A stretch of DNA of 64,000 nucleotides, taken from assembly GCF_006965545.2 (NCBI RefSeq), contig NZ_CP041372.2, forward strand, positions 2,542,001 through 2,606,000, written 5' to 3'. This document shows, piece by piece, positions 8,760 to 16,870 of the stretch; positions within the stretch are counted from its first letter, which is position 1, and the number at the start of each line of letters is the position of its first letter. Under the pieces are notes generated by a model. The model worked only from the letters and a program-made list of their open reading frames with translations. It made no database searches and was not told the origin of the DNA. A program made the position numbers and the translations under genes. This DNA comes from Paenalkalicoccus suaedae. Lineage in GTDB: Bacteria; Bacillota; Bacilli; Bacillales; Salisediminibacteriaceae.

Positions 8760-9176
8760 ATGCAAAAATTATCCTTTTTCCTAATAATTGTTGTTTTGAT
8801 TTCTGCATGTGGAAATAACTATAATGGAGCTAGTACAAACCAAAATTTAAATCCAACTAATGATGAAGAGGATTTCCAACTTGATTACAATCTTAGTACG
8901 GAAGGAGATATCGAAACTATTTTGACTTATACAGGCGAGGATTCAGTTGAATTAGTTTTCGGTTCTCCTTTAACAGCTATTGCTGTTGATAATACTAGTT
9001 ATGCCTTTGATGATTTTAGACAAACTACAATACTAAATAAGAATCATAGTTACAAAGAATCTGGCTCACTGAATTTAGAGCCTGGCACTTATACACTGAA
9101 TCTATTAGCTAAATTTAGTGTTAATGAAAAGCAGCATGAGATAGAGATAAATGATATTGAAATGACGGTTAACTAA
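8760..9176 (+). CDS. Small lipoprotein of unknown function
   Basis: 138 residues from the ATG at 8760, preceded by GAGGTG; a GTG three codons earlier overlaps the ribosome site. Signal peptide with lipobox LISAC (residues about 13-17), then an Asn- and acid-rich linker and a C-terminal part with alternating beta-strand character ending NDIEMTVN. That pattern resembles a small beta-sandwich such as the BsuPI-type protease inhibitors, but I see no diagnostic motif. It begins 25 bases after the protease stop in the same AT-rich DNA, so a linked role (inhibitor, chaperone or immunity) is a reasonable guess only. Confidence 0.7.
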   Translation: MQKLSFFLIIVVLISACGNNYNGASTNQNLNPTNDEEDFQLDYNLSTEGDIETILTYTGEDSVELVFGSPLTAIAVDNTSYAFDDFRQTTILNKNHSYKESGSLNLEPGTYTLNLLAKFSVNEKQHEIEINDIEMTVN

Positions 9177-9319
9177 TTACTTACCCAAATTTAGTACACC
9201 GAAATTGAAAATACGTCTAAAATCAAGTAAAACAAGAACCAATTGCACAAGTAACATTTAGAACTTTTGTTAAAACTTTTTGTAGGGATTTTAGAGAATA
9301 TATTGAAGAAACAGCAAAG

Positions 9320-9350
9320 AAGGAGGCTGGGATAAAACCCTAGTCTCCTT
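9320..9350. terminator. Hairpin between lipoprotein and the convergent gene remnant
   Basis: AAGGAG-CT-GG..CC-AG-CTCCTT with loop ATAAAA, followed by AAATTTAATT. Placed between convergent genes, it may serve both. Immediately upstream (9225-9341) a 40-codon stretch without a start, ending EAGIKP-stop, may be a decayed coding end. Confidence 0.55.
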
Positions 9351-9385
9351 AAATTTAATTATTTTCGTGATAAATTTATATGTTC

Positions 9386-9879
9386 TTAATGGTTTTTTAG
9401 ATAGTACTGCTGCACCGCAGCTCGACTAAATAGTAGAAGTACTTCTTTTAATTTGAGACAATGTTTTTCAAAATAAACGCTGTCTCTTATATCTTGTTTC
9501 AACATTGAATGAAGTCCTTCTGAATATTCATTTGCCACCACTTTGACGATACAAAAGTAGGCTAGTTCTCCCTCTTCCGACCAAGAATTGGTCAAGACCT
9601 CTTGCAAAACAGACAGCACATCTACTTTTTCAGTAACATCATAGTGATTAAAATCAGGAATAGCCGATGCGACTTCGTCAAATATTCCTAACTCTTTGCC
9701 AAAAACATGGTTTAAAACATAGTAAATCAACAGAAACGCGTGGTTTGAGCCCATTTATTGTTATCAAGAAAAGATGTATTTATCGGAGTAGTAGGTCCAT
9801 TAAAACATTCTTGAACATCCTCTAACTTAATCGATGGGGTCCATTCATCTTTAAATCCTTCGCTTATTACTGTAAGCAT
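9386..9879 (-). pseudogene. Unrecognised gene remnant, frameshifted
   Basis: A 122-codon frame (9386-9754) continues an upstream 46-codon frame that starts at the ATG at 9879 (MLTVISEGFKDEWTPSIKLE) and runs to LDNNKWAQ. The two meet at about 9735-9754 if one base is added near the run CAAACC. Joined they give about 164 residues, mostly helical, with no motif I know. The ATG directly abuts the 21-bp array at 9880, so the original 5' end may have been replaced by repeat DNA. Its function is unknown. Confidence 0.55.
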
Positions 9880-9955
9880 TTCTCTTCATAACGTGGTGCT
9901 TTCTCTTCACAATATCGGCGGTTCCCTTCACTTGCTGCTACCTTACATTTTTTAA
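9880..9955. repeat. 21-bp-phased array, short copy (family C)
   Basis: Shares CATAACGTGGTG, TTCTCTTCACAA and CGGTTC-CTTCACTT with the array at 7016-7185, in the same orientation. It lies between the gene remnant and repeat A7. Confidence 0.6.
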
Positions 9956-10059
9956 CACCGTGTTTTCATTTCTAATACTTCTGCGATCGTAAATTTGCGT
10001 TTGGGTTTGGCTCTTTGTTTTGGTTAGCTCTCGACCTTTCCTAATCTATTAATTACCCT

Positions 10060-10415
10060 TCTCCCTAGAATCTCTAGAGGAGGCAGACTCGGAGAATGCC
10101 CGGAGACAATTAGCAGGAATAGGCAGGGAATGAGACCACGCAGAAGGGCGTTTAGGAGGAGACGACAGTCGACTCCTGCCCGACGAGTAGGCTCAGGCAC
10201 TGACCCTGCTAATGTCGAAGGGCGTTCGTAGAGCTGACTCCTCTTACCATATGGTTAGCATCAACCGCTTGCCTGAAACCAGCGAGAAAAGCACTCACTG
10301 ATTTCTAACTGCAAGGCTTGCTTCCTTGATGCTTTCGTTCGTCTGCAAAGTCCGCAGACTTCTCGCTAATGTCGAAGGGCGTTCGCAGAGCTGACTCCTC
10401 ATCACTTAATAAATA
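10060..10415 (+). repeat. Repeat family A, divergent copy A7 with an extra module
   Basis: The outer stem uses a different sequence from the other copies (GACA-A-TTAGCAGG with CCTGCTAATGTC) yet stays paired. The apical stem is AGGAG/CTCCT over GAC-gaca-GTC. After it come a module beginning AGCATCAACCG (10257 on) and a second copy of the 3' half (CTAATGTCGAAGGGCGTTCG). The same module and duplication occur in A6 (49428 on). Non-coding. Confidence 0.75.
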
Positions 10416-10439
10416 GAAAAACCGTATTAAGTTCAGTTA

Positions 10440-10595
10440 CCTTTGATTGTCCGAAGCGAAGGCTGGCGTCTCCTAGAGGGGAACTTTCGCGTAACGAAAA
10501 TCCTTTCGAACGGCCATTGGTTTGGCCGGTCGAAATAGTTGAGTAAGCCCCTCAGGAAAGTGCCAGCCGAGAGCGTAGGAGAATCGAAGATTCGA
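10440..10595 (-). repeat. Repeat family B, copy B1
   Basis: Minus-strand sense contains the family core GCTTACTCAACTATTTCGA and GAAAGGATTTTCG around the TTTCGA/TCGAAA hairpin. The neighbouring stem pairs TTTCCTGAGGGG with CCCCTCTAGGAGA. It lies just downstream of the DUF350/smORF terminator. Confidence 0.75.
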
Positions 10596-10597
10596 AT

Positions 10598-10629
10598 AAA
10601 AAACACCGTACCTATTTTAGGTACGGTGC
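10598..10629 (-). terminator. Rho-independent terminator after the smORF
   Basis: CACCGTACC/GGTACGGTG stem, loop TAAAATA, then TTTTTTATT on the minus strand. It ends the mutS2-DUF350-smORF transcript 8 bases after the smORF stop. Confidence 0.9.
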
Positions 10630-10636
10630 CAACTTG

Positions 10637-10720
10637 TTATATGAAGAAAAACCAGTAGATGAAGCCACCCACTACAAATAGTGCACATAGCACCATTAAT
10701 ACCTTCGATAATGTTTCCAC
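10637..10720 (-). CDS. 27-residue single-pass membrane smORF
   Basis: Start GTG at 10720 with a full GGAGGT ribosome site 7 bases upstream, stop at 10637. The product begins METLSKVLMVL and is one hydrophobic segment ending YWFFFI. It starts 19 bases after the DUF350 stop and is followed at once by a strong terminator, so it is the last cistron of the operon. Length, placement and ribosome site suggest a partner microprotein of the four-helix DUF350 membrane protein. That is inference; I know no named family for it. Confidence 0.7.
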   Translation of the reverse strand: METLSKVLMVLCALFVVGGFIYWFFFI

Positions 10721-10739
10721 AACTTAGACCTCCAAGAGC

Positions 10740-11144
10740 TTATATGCTTGCGCCGATCACGAACGACAGAGAGACGGAGAGGATGAAGGAGATGAGTCCG
10801 ACGGCGCGGTTATCTGCCTTGAGTTCTGCGTCTACTTTGAAGCCTGGCGTTAAAAATTCAAAGATAAAATAAACGAACAGCAGGAGTAAAAATCCGAATC
10901 CACCCCAGCCAAGCATGGCTAAGACGGAGTCGTTTGCTTCGATCGAATAACGGAAAACGTTTGCCACCCCAAACACTTTTCCGCCAGTTGCGAGTGCGAC
11001 TGCGATGTTGCCGAGTTTGATCTCTTCCCAAGTTTTATAGGACGTGATCCACTCAAAAATCGCTAATGCTACGATAATGAAGATAACGACGATGCTGTAA
11101 ATACCTGCTGTAAACATGTAGCTGTGCTGAAAAAATGCCTCCAC
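10740..11144 (-). CDS. yshE: DUF350 family membrane protein
   Basis: 134 residues with four predicted membrane segments (about 10-32, 50-65, 72-95 and 112-133) and the loop KTWEEIKLGNIAVALATGGK characteristic of DUF350 proteins. The function of the family is not established. It follows mutS2 as yshE does in B. subtilis, with 16 bases between the genes and GAGGGGGA before the ATG. A 27-residue membrane smORF follows. Confidence 0.88.
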   Translation of the reverse strand: MEAFFQHSYMFTAGIYSIVVIFIIVALAIFEWITSYKTWEEIKLGNIAVALATGGKVFGVANVFRYSIEANDSVLAMLGWGGFGFLLLLFVYFIFEFLTPGFKVDAELKADNRAVGLISFILSVSLSFVIGASI

Positions 11145-11160
11145 GTTCGAGTCCCCCTCT

Positions 11161-13524
11161 TTACTTCAGCTTGGCCACGGTAACGCCTGAGCCACCTTCG
11201 CCTGCAGAGCCTAAACGCGTTTCTGCTACGTTAGGATGACTGTTCAATAGCTCCTGTACGCCTTTTCGAAGCGCGCCGGTCCCTTTACCGTGAATGATGG
11301 ATACTTGATGATAGCCAGCTAATACCGCATCATCTAAATACTTTTCAACGTCTAGCATCGCATTCTCAAAGCGCTCTCCACGCAGATCGAGCTCCGTCTT
11401 CACGTGCGCATTTCTACCTCGTACGTTTGACAGTGCCTTCGTTTCGACTGCTTTAGGACGGTTAAGATAAAGGATATCGTCTTTTTTAACCTTCATCTTC
11501 ATCATGCCGAGCTGGACGTAATATTCTTTGTCATTTACTTTGTCTACAATGTGACCCTTTTGATCAAAGCTAATGACTTTGACTTCATCACCTGGGATCA
11601 GTTTATCGATCTTCGGCTTTGGTAGTTTTGGCTTTGGAGCCTTTTTCTTTACGAGATTTGGTTCCGCTTCGCTCAATCGCTTTCGTGCATCGATAAGCTC
11701 GTGATCTTTAATCGCAGGGTTATTTTTTTGACGCTCGCGAAGCTCTGCAATGATTTGCTCTGCTTCCTCCTGCGCTTTTTTCACGTATTTAGCTGCTTTA
11801 TCTTCTGCTGACTGAAGCAGTCTGTCTCGGTTTTCATCGAGTTCTTCCATTTTTTCTTGAAGATCGCGGTGGAGTTGCTCCGCTTCCGCGCGAAGCTTCT
11901 TCGCTTCCTCGTGATCGAGCTCTGCCTGCTTGCGACTATCCTCTAAAGAAGAGATCATCTTCTCGACTTTGTTACTGTCTTCGGACACGTATCCTTTTGC
12001 CTCGTCAATAATGGCATCGCGCAGCCCGAGTCTTTTACTGATTGCAAAGGCGTTACTGCGGCCAGGAACGCCGATAAGTAAGCGGTACGTCGGTCTCAAT
12101 GTTTCCACATCAAACTCTACGCTCGCGTTCATGACGCCTTCGCGGTTGTACGCATAGCCCTTGAGCTCACTATAGTGAGTCGTTGCAATTACTCGCGCGC
12201 CAACTCGGTACACGTGATCGAGGATCGACATCGCAAGCGCCGCCCCCTCCGTAGGATCTGTCCCTGCGCCAAGCTCGTCAAAGAGGACGAGTGACTGGAA
12301 GTCCACCTGCTCCATGATCGAAACGATGTTTGTCATGTGCGAGGAGAAGGTACTCAAGCTTTGCTCAATGGACTGCTCATCACCAATGTCTGCGAAAATC
12401 TTTTGGAAGACAGCAGCAGTCGATCCGTCCTCAACCGGAATGTGAAGACCGGATTGTACCATCAAGGTGAGGAGACCGAGCGTTTTGAGCGTAACGGTCT
12501 TACCACCTGTGTTTGGACCCGTGATAATTAACGAAGTAAAACGGTCGCCAAGCTCAATATCAATAGGAACGATATCATCTTTTGAGATTAATGGATGCCG
12601 CGCTTTTTTCATACTTACAACGCCATCTTCGTTTAGATTAGGCTCCGTTGCCTTCATCGCAGCGGCATACGTTGCTTTCGCAAACATGAAGTCTACTTCT
12701 GTCATCGTTGCGACGATCACCGATAACTCACCTGTAAACTCACTTACTTTTCCAGACAGCTCCACTAAAATTCGCTCCACCTCGTATTTTTCCTTCGTGC
12801 GGGCTTCGCGAAGCTGGTTATTAATTTGGACGACGTTCTCCGGTTCTACAAAGAGGGTCGCACCAGATGAAGACTGGTCATGCACGATTCCACCGTAGTG
12901 ACCACGGTACTCTGCCTTAACTGGAATAACGTAACGATCATTACGGATCGTTACGATGGCGTCCGACAGCATTTTCCGTCCCGAAGAAGATCTAGTAATG
13001 CTCTCGAGCTTGGACTTGACCGCGGATTCATGCGAGCGAATCTGTTGTCTGATCGTGCGAAGCGCTGGGCTCGCCGAATCAAGCACGTGCCCGTTCTCAT
13101 CGATTGCTTGATCAATCTCACGCTGCAGATCCGTTAGAGGCACAATTTCCGCTACCATCTCAGGTAAAATCGAGAGCTCAATCTCGTCCTCTACCATCGT
13201 CTCAACAAATGTTTTGAAGCGTCTGCTCGCATAAATCGTCGAGGAGATGTCTAGTAGCTCATGCGCATTTAGCGATCCGCCAATCTCCGTACGCTTAATG
13301 GACGCGCGGATATCGCGCAGGCCGCCTAAAGGAGCCTGTCCTTTTAGACGGACAACCTTGCTCGCTTCCGCCGTTTTCTTTTGCTCTTTTTGTATATGGG
13401 TAAAATCTAATGAAGGCATGAGCTCACTCACACGCTGCTTACCTAAGCTTGAGCCAGCGTATGGCATGAGTTGCTCCTTCATTTTATCGTATTCAAGGAC
13501 ACGACAAACTCGTTCCATCATCAT
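11161..13524 (-). CDS. mutS2: Endonuclease MutS2 / ribosome-collision splitting ATPase
   Basis: 787 residues, as expected (B. subtilis 785). A MutS core with Walker A ITGPNTGGKTV (about 332-342), signature STFSSHM and Walker B LVLFDELGAGTDPTEG, then a long coiled coil (about 515-625, rich in K/E) with a KOW-like segment, and a C-terminal Smr domain (LDLRG about 716; HGKGTG about 749). Bacillus MutS2 suppresses recombination and, by more recent work, splits collided ribosomes. It follows polX with 15 bases between; the three tandem ATGs leave the exact start open by one or two codons. Confidence 0.95.
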   Translation of the reverse strand: MMMERVCRVLEYDKMKEQLMPYAGSSLGKQRVSELMPSLDFTHIQKEQKKTAEASKVVRLKGQAPLGGLRDIRASIKRTEIGGSLNAHELLDISSTIYASRRFKTFVETMVEDEIELSILPEMVAEIVPLTDLQREIDQAIDENGHVLDSASPALRTIRQQIRSHESAVKSKLESITRSSSGRKMLSDAIVTIRNDRYVIPVKAEYRGHYGGIVHDQSSSGATLFVEPENVVQINNQLREARTKEKYEVERILVELSGKVSEFTGELSVIVATMTEVDFMFAKATYAAAMKATEPNLNEDGVVSMKKARHPLISKDDIVPIDIELGDRFTSLIITGPNTGGKTVTLKTLGLLTLMVQSGLHIPVEDGSTAAVFQKIFADIGDEQSIEQSLSTFSSHMTNIVSIMEQVDFQSLVLFDELGAGTDPTEGAALAMSILDHVYRVGARVIATTHYSELKGYAYNREGVMNASVEFDVETLRPTYRLLIGVPGRSNAFAISKRLGLRDAIIDEAKGYVSEDSNKVEKMISSLEDSRKQAELDHEEAKKLRAEAEQLHRDLQEKMEELDENRDRLLQSAEDKAAKYVKKAQEEAEQIIAELRERQKNNPAIKDHELIDARKRLSEAEPNLVKKKAPKPKLPKPKIDKLIPGDEVKVISFDQKGHIVDKVNDKEYYVQLGMMKMKVKKDDILYLNRPKAVETKALSNVRGRNAHVKTELDLRGERFENAMLDVEKYLDDAVLAGYHQVSIIHGKGTGALRKGVQELLNSHPNVAETRLGSAGEGGSGVTVAKLK

Positions 13525-13539
13525 CTAGTCATCCTTCCG

Positions 13540-15246
13540 TTATCTACTCTGCAACCACTCCGCGAGCTTCTCCTTTGACCACGTATTTACTACCGTGTCT
13601 TTCGATAACCAGCCGCGACGCGCGTTTTTAACACCAACCGGCATATGCTCGAGCATATCGTAGCGGTGTGCATCTGTATTAATCGCAATGAGGGCTCCTG
13701 CCTCCTGCGCTTTCTTTAACCACTTTGCTTCTAAATCTAATCGATTTGGATTGGCGTTTAGCTCCAAAATCGTGTTTGTCTCTTTTGCAAGCTCAATTAA
13801 ACGATCTAAATCGACATCATAGCCATCACGTCTACCGATGAGTCGCCCTGTAGGGTGAGCAATCATCGCCACATGCGGGTTGCGACACGCCTTCTCTAAC
13901 CGCTCCATAATCGTCTCTTGATCTTGTTGAAACGAGGAGTGGATCGACGCAATCACAAAATCGACGTGCTCCAATACCTCATCTTCATAGTCAAGATCGC
14001 CATTAGGTAAAATATCCATCTCAATACCAGTGAACACATAAATATCGTTGTACTGCTCTCGTAATGTACGTATTTCCTCATGCTGACGTTTCAATCTTTC
14101 CACCGTTAAGCCATTCGCCACTTTTAAATACTGCGAATGATCGGTGATTGCCATAAAGGAGTAGCCTTTTTCTTGGCATCTTTCGATCATTTCTTCAATC
14201 GACTGAGCACCATCGCTCCACGTCGTGTGCATGTGTAAATCGCCGTTTATATCGTCAAGTTGAACCAGGTCTTTGACGTCCTGCTCCATTTCCGTTGTTC
14301 CTTCTCGTCTTTCAGGTGCAATAAACGGTAGATCAAAATGCGCAAAGAAGTCTGACTCTGTCTCAAAGTACAGCACTTCTCCCGTCTCTTCTACCTCCAC
14401 ACCGTACTCACTGATCTTCTCGCCACGCTTTTTCGCAAGCTGACGCATCATCACATTATGATCCTTTGAACCAGTAAAGTGATGGAGCGTTGTTGCAAAC
14501 GAACGGTCTTCAATCATTCTAAAATCAACAGGTACGATCGTATCTCCGTACGTTAATTCCAGTGATACCTTTGTTTCACCCTGCCCAATGATGGCGTGTA
14601 TATGCTCAAACTGCGTTAAATAGTCTCTAACTGCAAGCGGATCCTCCGTCGACAGGATAAAATCTAAATCCTTTACGGTCTCACGGCCACGGCGGTAGCT
14701 ACCTGCAAGCTCCCAGCGCTTCACGCCAGGCGCATCATTTAGCTTTTGCTCTAGATCAACGACCGCCGGATACACTTGCGCGAGCGTTAAGCGATCAGGA
14801 CGCTTCCCCATCTCCGCAACGCCAGCGAGAATCTTTTCCTCCGTTTTAGCAGCAAAACCTGCGAGCTCTCTCACTTTCCCTTCCTCGCACGCTTTTTTTA
14901 AGCTCTCTGCATCCGTGATTCCAAGCTCCGCGTATAGCTTACCAATCTTCTTTCCACCAAGCCCTGGTAGCGATAGTAGGGATAGTAGCCCCTCCGGTAC
15001 CTCTTGTTTAAGCTCATTTAGTACGCTCGACTCCCCAGATTCTATTAGCTCGTTAATTACCGAAGCCGTCCCTTTACCAATGCCCGTTAAGCTCGCCGGA
15101 TCCTCAATATCCGTAATCGGACGCTCATCCTTCTCAAGCGCTTGCGCAGCCTTTCGATACGCGGAAATTTTAAATCCATTCTCACCCTTAATCTCCATAT
15201 ATACTGCAATTTTTTCTAGTATCTGAATAATATCCTTCTTGTTCAT
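13540..15246 (-). CDS. polX: DNA polymerase/3'-5' exonuclease PolX
   Basis: 568 residues from the ATG at 15246 (GGAGG 8 bases before; a TTG one codon earlier is less likely). Polymerase-beta N-terminal HhH regions (TGIGKGTASVINEL and LPGLGGKKIGKLY), nucleotidyltransferase motif AGSYRRGRETVKDLDFIL near 185, and a C-terminal PHP phosphoesterase starting at DLHMHTTWSDG near 337 with later metal ligands (GIEMDILPNG, SIHSSF, NTDAHRYD). A gap-filling repair polymerase with PHP-dependent exonuclease. Same position as B. subtilis yshC, between cvpA and mutS2. Confidence 0.95.
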   Translation of the reverse strand: MNKKDIIQILEKIAVYMEIKGENGFKISAYRKAAQALEKDERPITDIEDPASLTGIGKGTASVINELIESGESSVLNELKQEVPEGLLSLLSLPGLGGKKIGKLYAELGITDAESLKKACEEGKVRELAGFAAKTEEKILAGVAEMGKRPDRLTLAQVYPAVVDLEQKLNDAPGVKRWELAGSYRRGRETVKDLDFILSTEDPLAVRDYLTQFEHIHAIIGQGETKVSLELTYGDTIVPVDFRMIEDRSFATTLHHFTGSKDHNVMMRQLAKKRGEKISEYGVEVEETGEVLYFETESDFFAHFDLPFIAPERREGTTEMEQDVKDLVQLDDINGDLHMHTTWSDGAQSIEEMIERCQEKGYSFMAITDHSQYLKVANGLTVERLKRQHEEIRTLREQYNDIYVFTGIEMDILPNGDLDYEDEVLEHVDFVIASIHSSFQQDQETIMERLEKACRNPHVAMIAHPTGRLIGRRDGYDVDLDRLIELAKETNTILELNANPNRLDLEAKWLKKAQEAGALIAINTDAHRYDMLEHMPVGVKNARRGWLSKDTVVNTWSKEKLAEWLQSR

Positions 15247-15325
15247 CAATAGTTCCTCCGATCGAATTGTCTCTACCCACTATAGCGAATATTTCTCCCC
15301 TTTAGCAAGCATTGGGACGCTAAAA

Positions 15326-15352
15326 AGCGCCATGACATCACGTCACAGCGCC
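15326..15352 (-). terminator. Terminator after cvpA
   Basis: GGCGCTGTGAC/GTCATGGCGC hairpin followed by TTTTTAG on the minus strand, just below the cvpA stop. Confidence 0.7.
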
Positions 15353-15360
15353 TCACACTC

Positions 15361-15903
15361 TTATCCGTTTCTACCATTCACCCATAGATCCTTGATTTCC
15401 TCGGAAACCACGGGAGTGTAGTCAAAAATATATTGAGCGACAGTCGACGATTGGAGTGCCGCCTGAACAGCGTCAACCTGTAACAACGCTGCAAGATGTA
15501 CAGCAATGGCAATCATGACAACGCCCTCTGCAAAACCAAGCGCTCCACCCAACCAGTTATTCACAAAGTTTAGGATAGGGAGATGTGCTAAAAAATCAAA
15601 GAGAGAAGCAATGATTTGCGCAACAAATTTGGTTATAAAGAACAGACCAGCGAACGCGATCCCGTTATAATAAACAGCCTCTAAATTAAAGGAATCTACT
15701 AATAGGCTCCAGTTAGAATCCGATGATAATGTTGGGAACGGAATCCATAATCGTATAAACTCTGCGACTGGCTCATAGTATACATAGGCTACTACGAGTG
15801 CCGCTATTAATCCTAGTAAATGTACAAACTGCAGAGCAAAGCCTCGTCTAAATCCGACGAAAAAGCTTATTAACAGCAGTAAAAATAATATCAAACTTAA
15901 CAT
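15361..15903 (-). CDS. cvpA: CvpA family membrane protein
   Basis: 180 residues with four hydrophobic segments (about 1-20, 24-45, 78-98 and 115-140) and the conserved GFRRGFALQ after the first, typical of CvpA (colicin V production/YshB). In Bacillus its precise role is not settled. The ATG is 4 bases after the zapA stop and its GAGG ribosome site lies inside the end of zapA, so the two are translationally linked. Confidence 0.88.
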   Translation of the reverse strand: MLSLILFLLLLISFFVGFRRGFALQFVHLLGLIAALVVAYVYYEPVAEFIRLWIPFPTLSSDSNWSLLVDSFNLEAVYYNGIAFAGLFFITKFVAQIIASLFDFLAHLPILNFVNNWLGGALGFAEGVVMIAIAVHLAALLQVDAVQAALQSSTVAQYIFDYTPVVSEEIKDLWVNGRNG

Positions 15904-15906
15904 TCG

Positions 15907-16149
15907 TTAGTCCTCATCCTTTTCATTCGCCCGTTTTAAGGCTATATAGTCGTTGCTAATATTAAGAGCCGCAAGCACTGCTAGCTGCGTCCCAGTTAAT
16001 GAAGGGTTAGAGCGTTTTAACTCTTTCATTTTATCGTTAATAAACGTAGCTGCTTCCTGAACGTGCTCGGAGCGCTCATTTCCTACGACGGTATACTGCT
16101 GGTTATAAATTGTTACGACTGTTTTGATTTTATCTGACCCTTGATCCAC
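15907..16149 (-). CDS. zapA: Cell division protein ZapA
   Basis: 80 residues from a GTG at 16149, preferred over the TTG one codon upstream because GGAGG then stands 7 bases away. An N-terminal beta part (KTVVTIYNQQYTVVG) and a C-terminal helix (TGTQLAVLAALNISNDYIALKR) match ZapA. It binds and bundles FtsZ filaments at the division site. First gene of a two-gene unit with cvpA, as in B. subtilis. Confidence 0.88.
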   Translation of the reverse strand: MDQGSDKIKTVVTIYNQQYTVVGNERSEHVQEAATFINDKMKELKRSNPSLTGTQLAVLAALNISNDYIALKRANEKDED

Positions 16150-16254
16150 CAATAAGCCTCCTCGCCATAGAAATGCTACATTTAATCATATCATGTCGGA
16201 TCAAGGAATGAAATAATCATTTAGACTCGGTAAATAATATGGAGGGTTGCTTAA

Positions 16255-16545
16255 AGCAGACAGCTCTTCGAGCTGAGGATGCTTAAGTGCTAACTAGTTT
16301 TTACGTGCAGCCCTTCGGGCTAGGTTGATCAAGTGCTAACTTGTTTCACGCTGCTCTTCGAGCTGTCAGCCCTCCGGACACTCTACGACATCCATAGGGC
16401 CGGTCTTTGAGCTTCCTCGTCGGCAGGGTGCGGCTGCCGCCTTACCCTAAGCGCCTCCTGTGGGATCTCAAAAACCTCTTTCCCCTATGGATTGTCTCCG
16501 AATGTCCTCTGGGTCTGCCAGCTCTCTTAGCAGGTGAAGGAGGAG
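16255..16545 (-). repeat. Repeat family A, copy A2
   Basis: Three hairpin units (16262, 16309, 16352; AGCTC-TTC-GAGCT or AGCCC-TTC-GGGCT) precede, in plus orientation, the structured core 16369-16530. Apical stem AGGGT (16425-16429) pairs with ACCCT (16444-16448) around GGC-ggca-GCC. The inner stem has GGTCTTTGAG against CTCAAAAACC, which is a G-U pair only if the minus strand is the RNA. It occupies the gap between zapA and the NTase gene. Confidence 0.85.
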
Positions 16546-16870
16546 CGTTAAGTGATAAATCCTTAGTATTTTTGCTCACCAATTGAACAATTGGATTTAT
16601 GGAACATACGTAAAAGGAATAGACTTTTAAAGTAGTATCCGATGAGTTGCATCTTATAAGGTTAGATAAGAAGTGAATAATTTTCTTTAGAAAATCTATA
16701 TTTAAAGCTTTGGCGACTGTTTGTTTTATGAGTTAGCTTATTATTATTTTGTAGTAGCTCTCTTATCATACGAGTGGACTTGCTTAGATGTTTCAAAAAT
16801 GTAATTGAAAGATAGAATCTACATCTTATATGGTAGAATGAACTGATTGTTTGTTAAAAGGAGAGAATGG

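Noticed and set aside
9225-9341. 40-codon frame without a start, ending EAGIKP, before the hairpin at 9320
   Set aside because: It could be the end of a decayed gene, but it has no start and no recognisable motif, so it is not listed as a gene.
10681-10872. 63-codon plus-strand ORF opposite the DUF350 gene and smORF
   Set aside because: Antisense shadow of two better supported minus-strand frames with ribosome sites.
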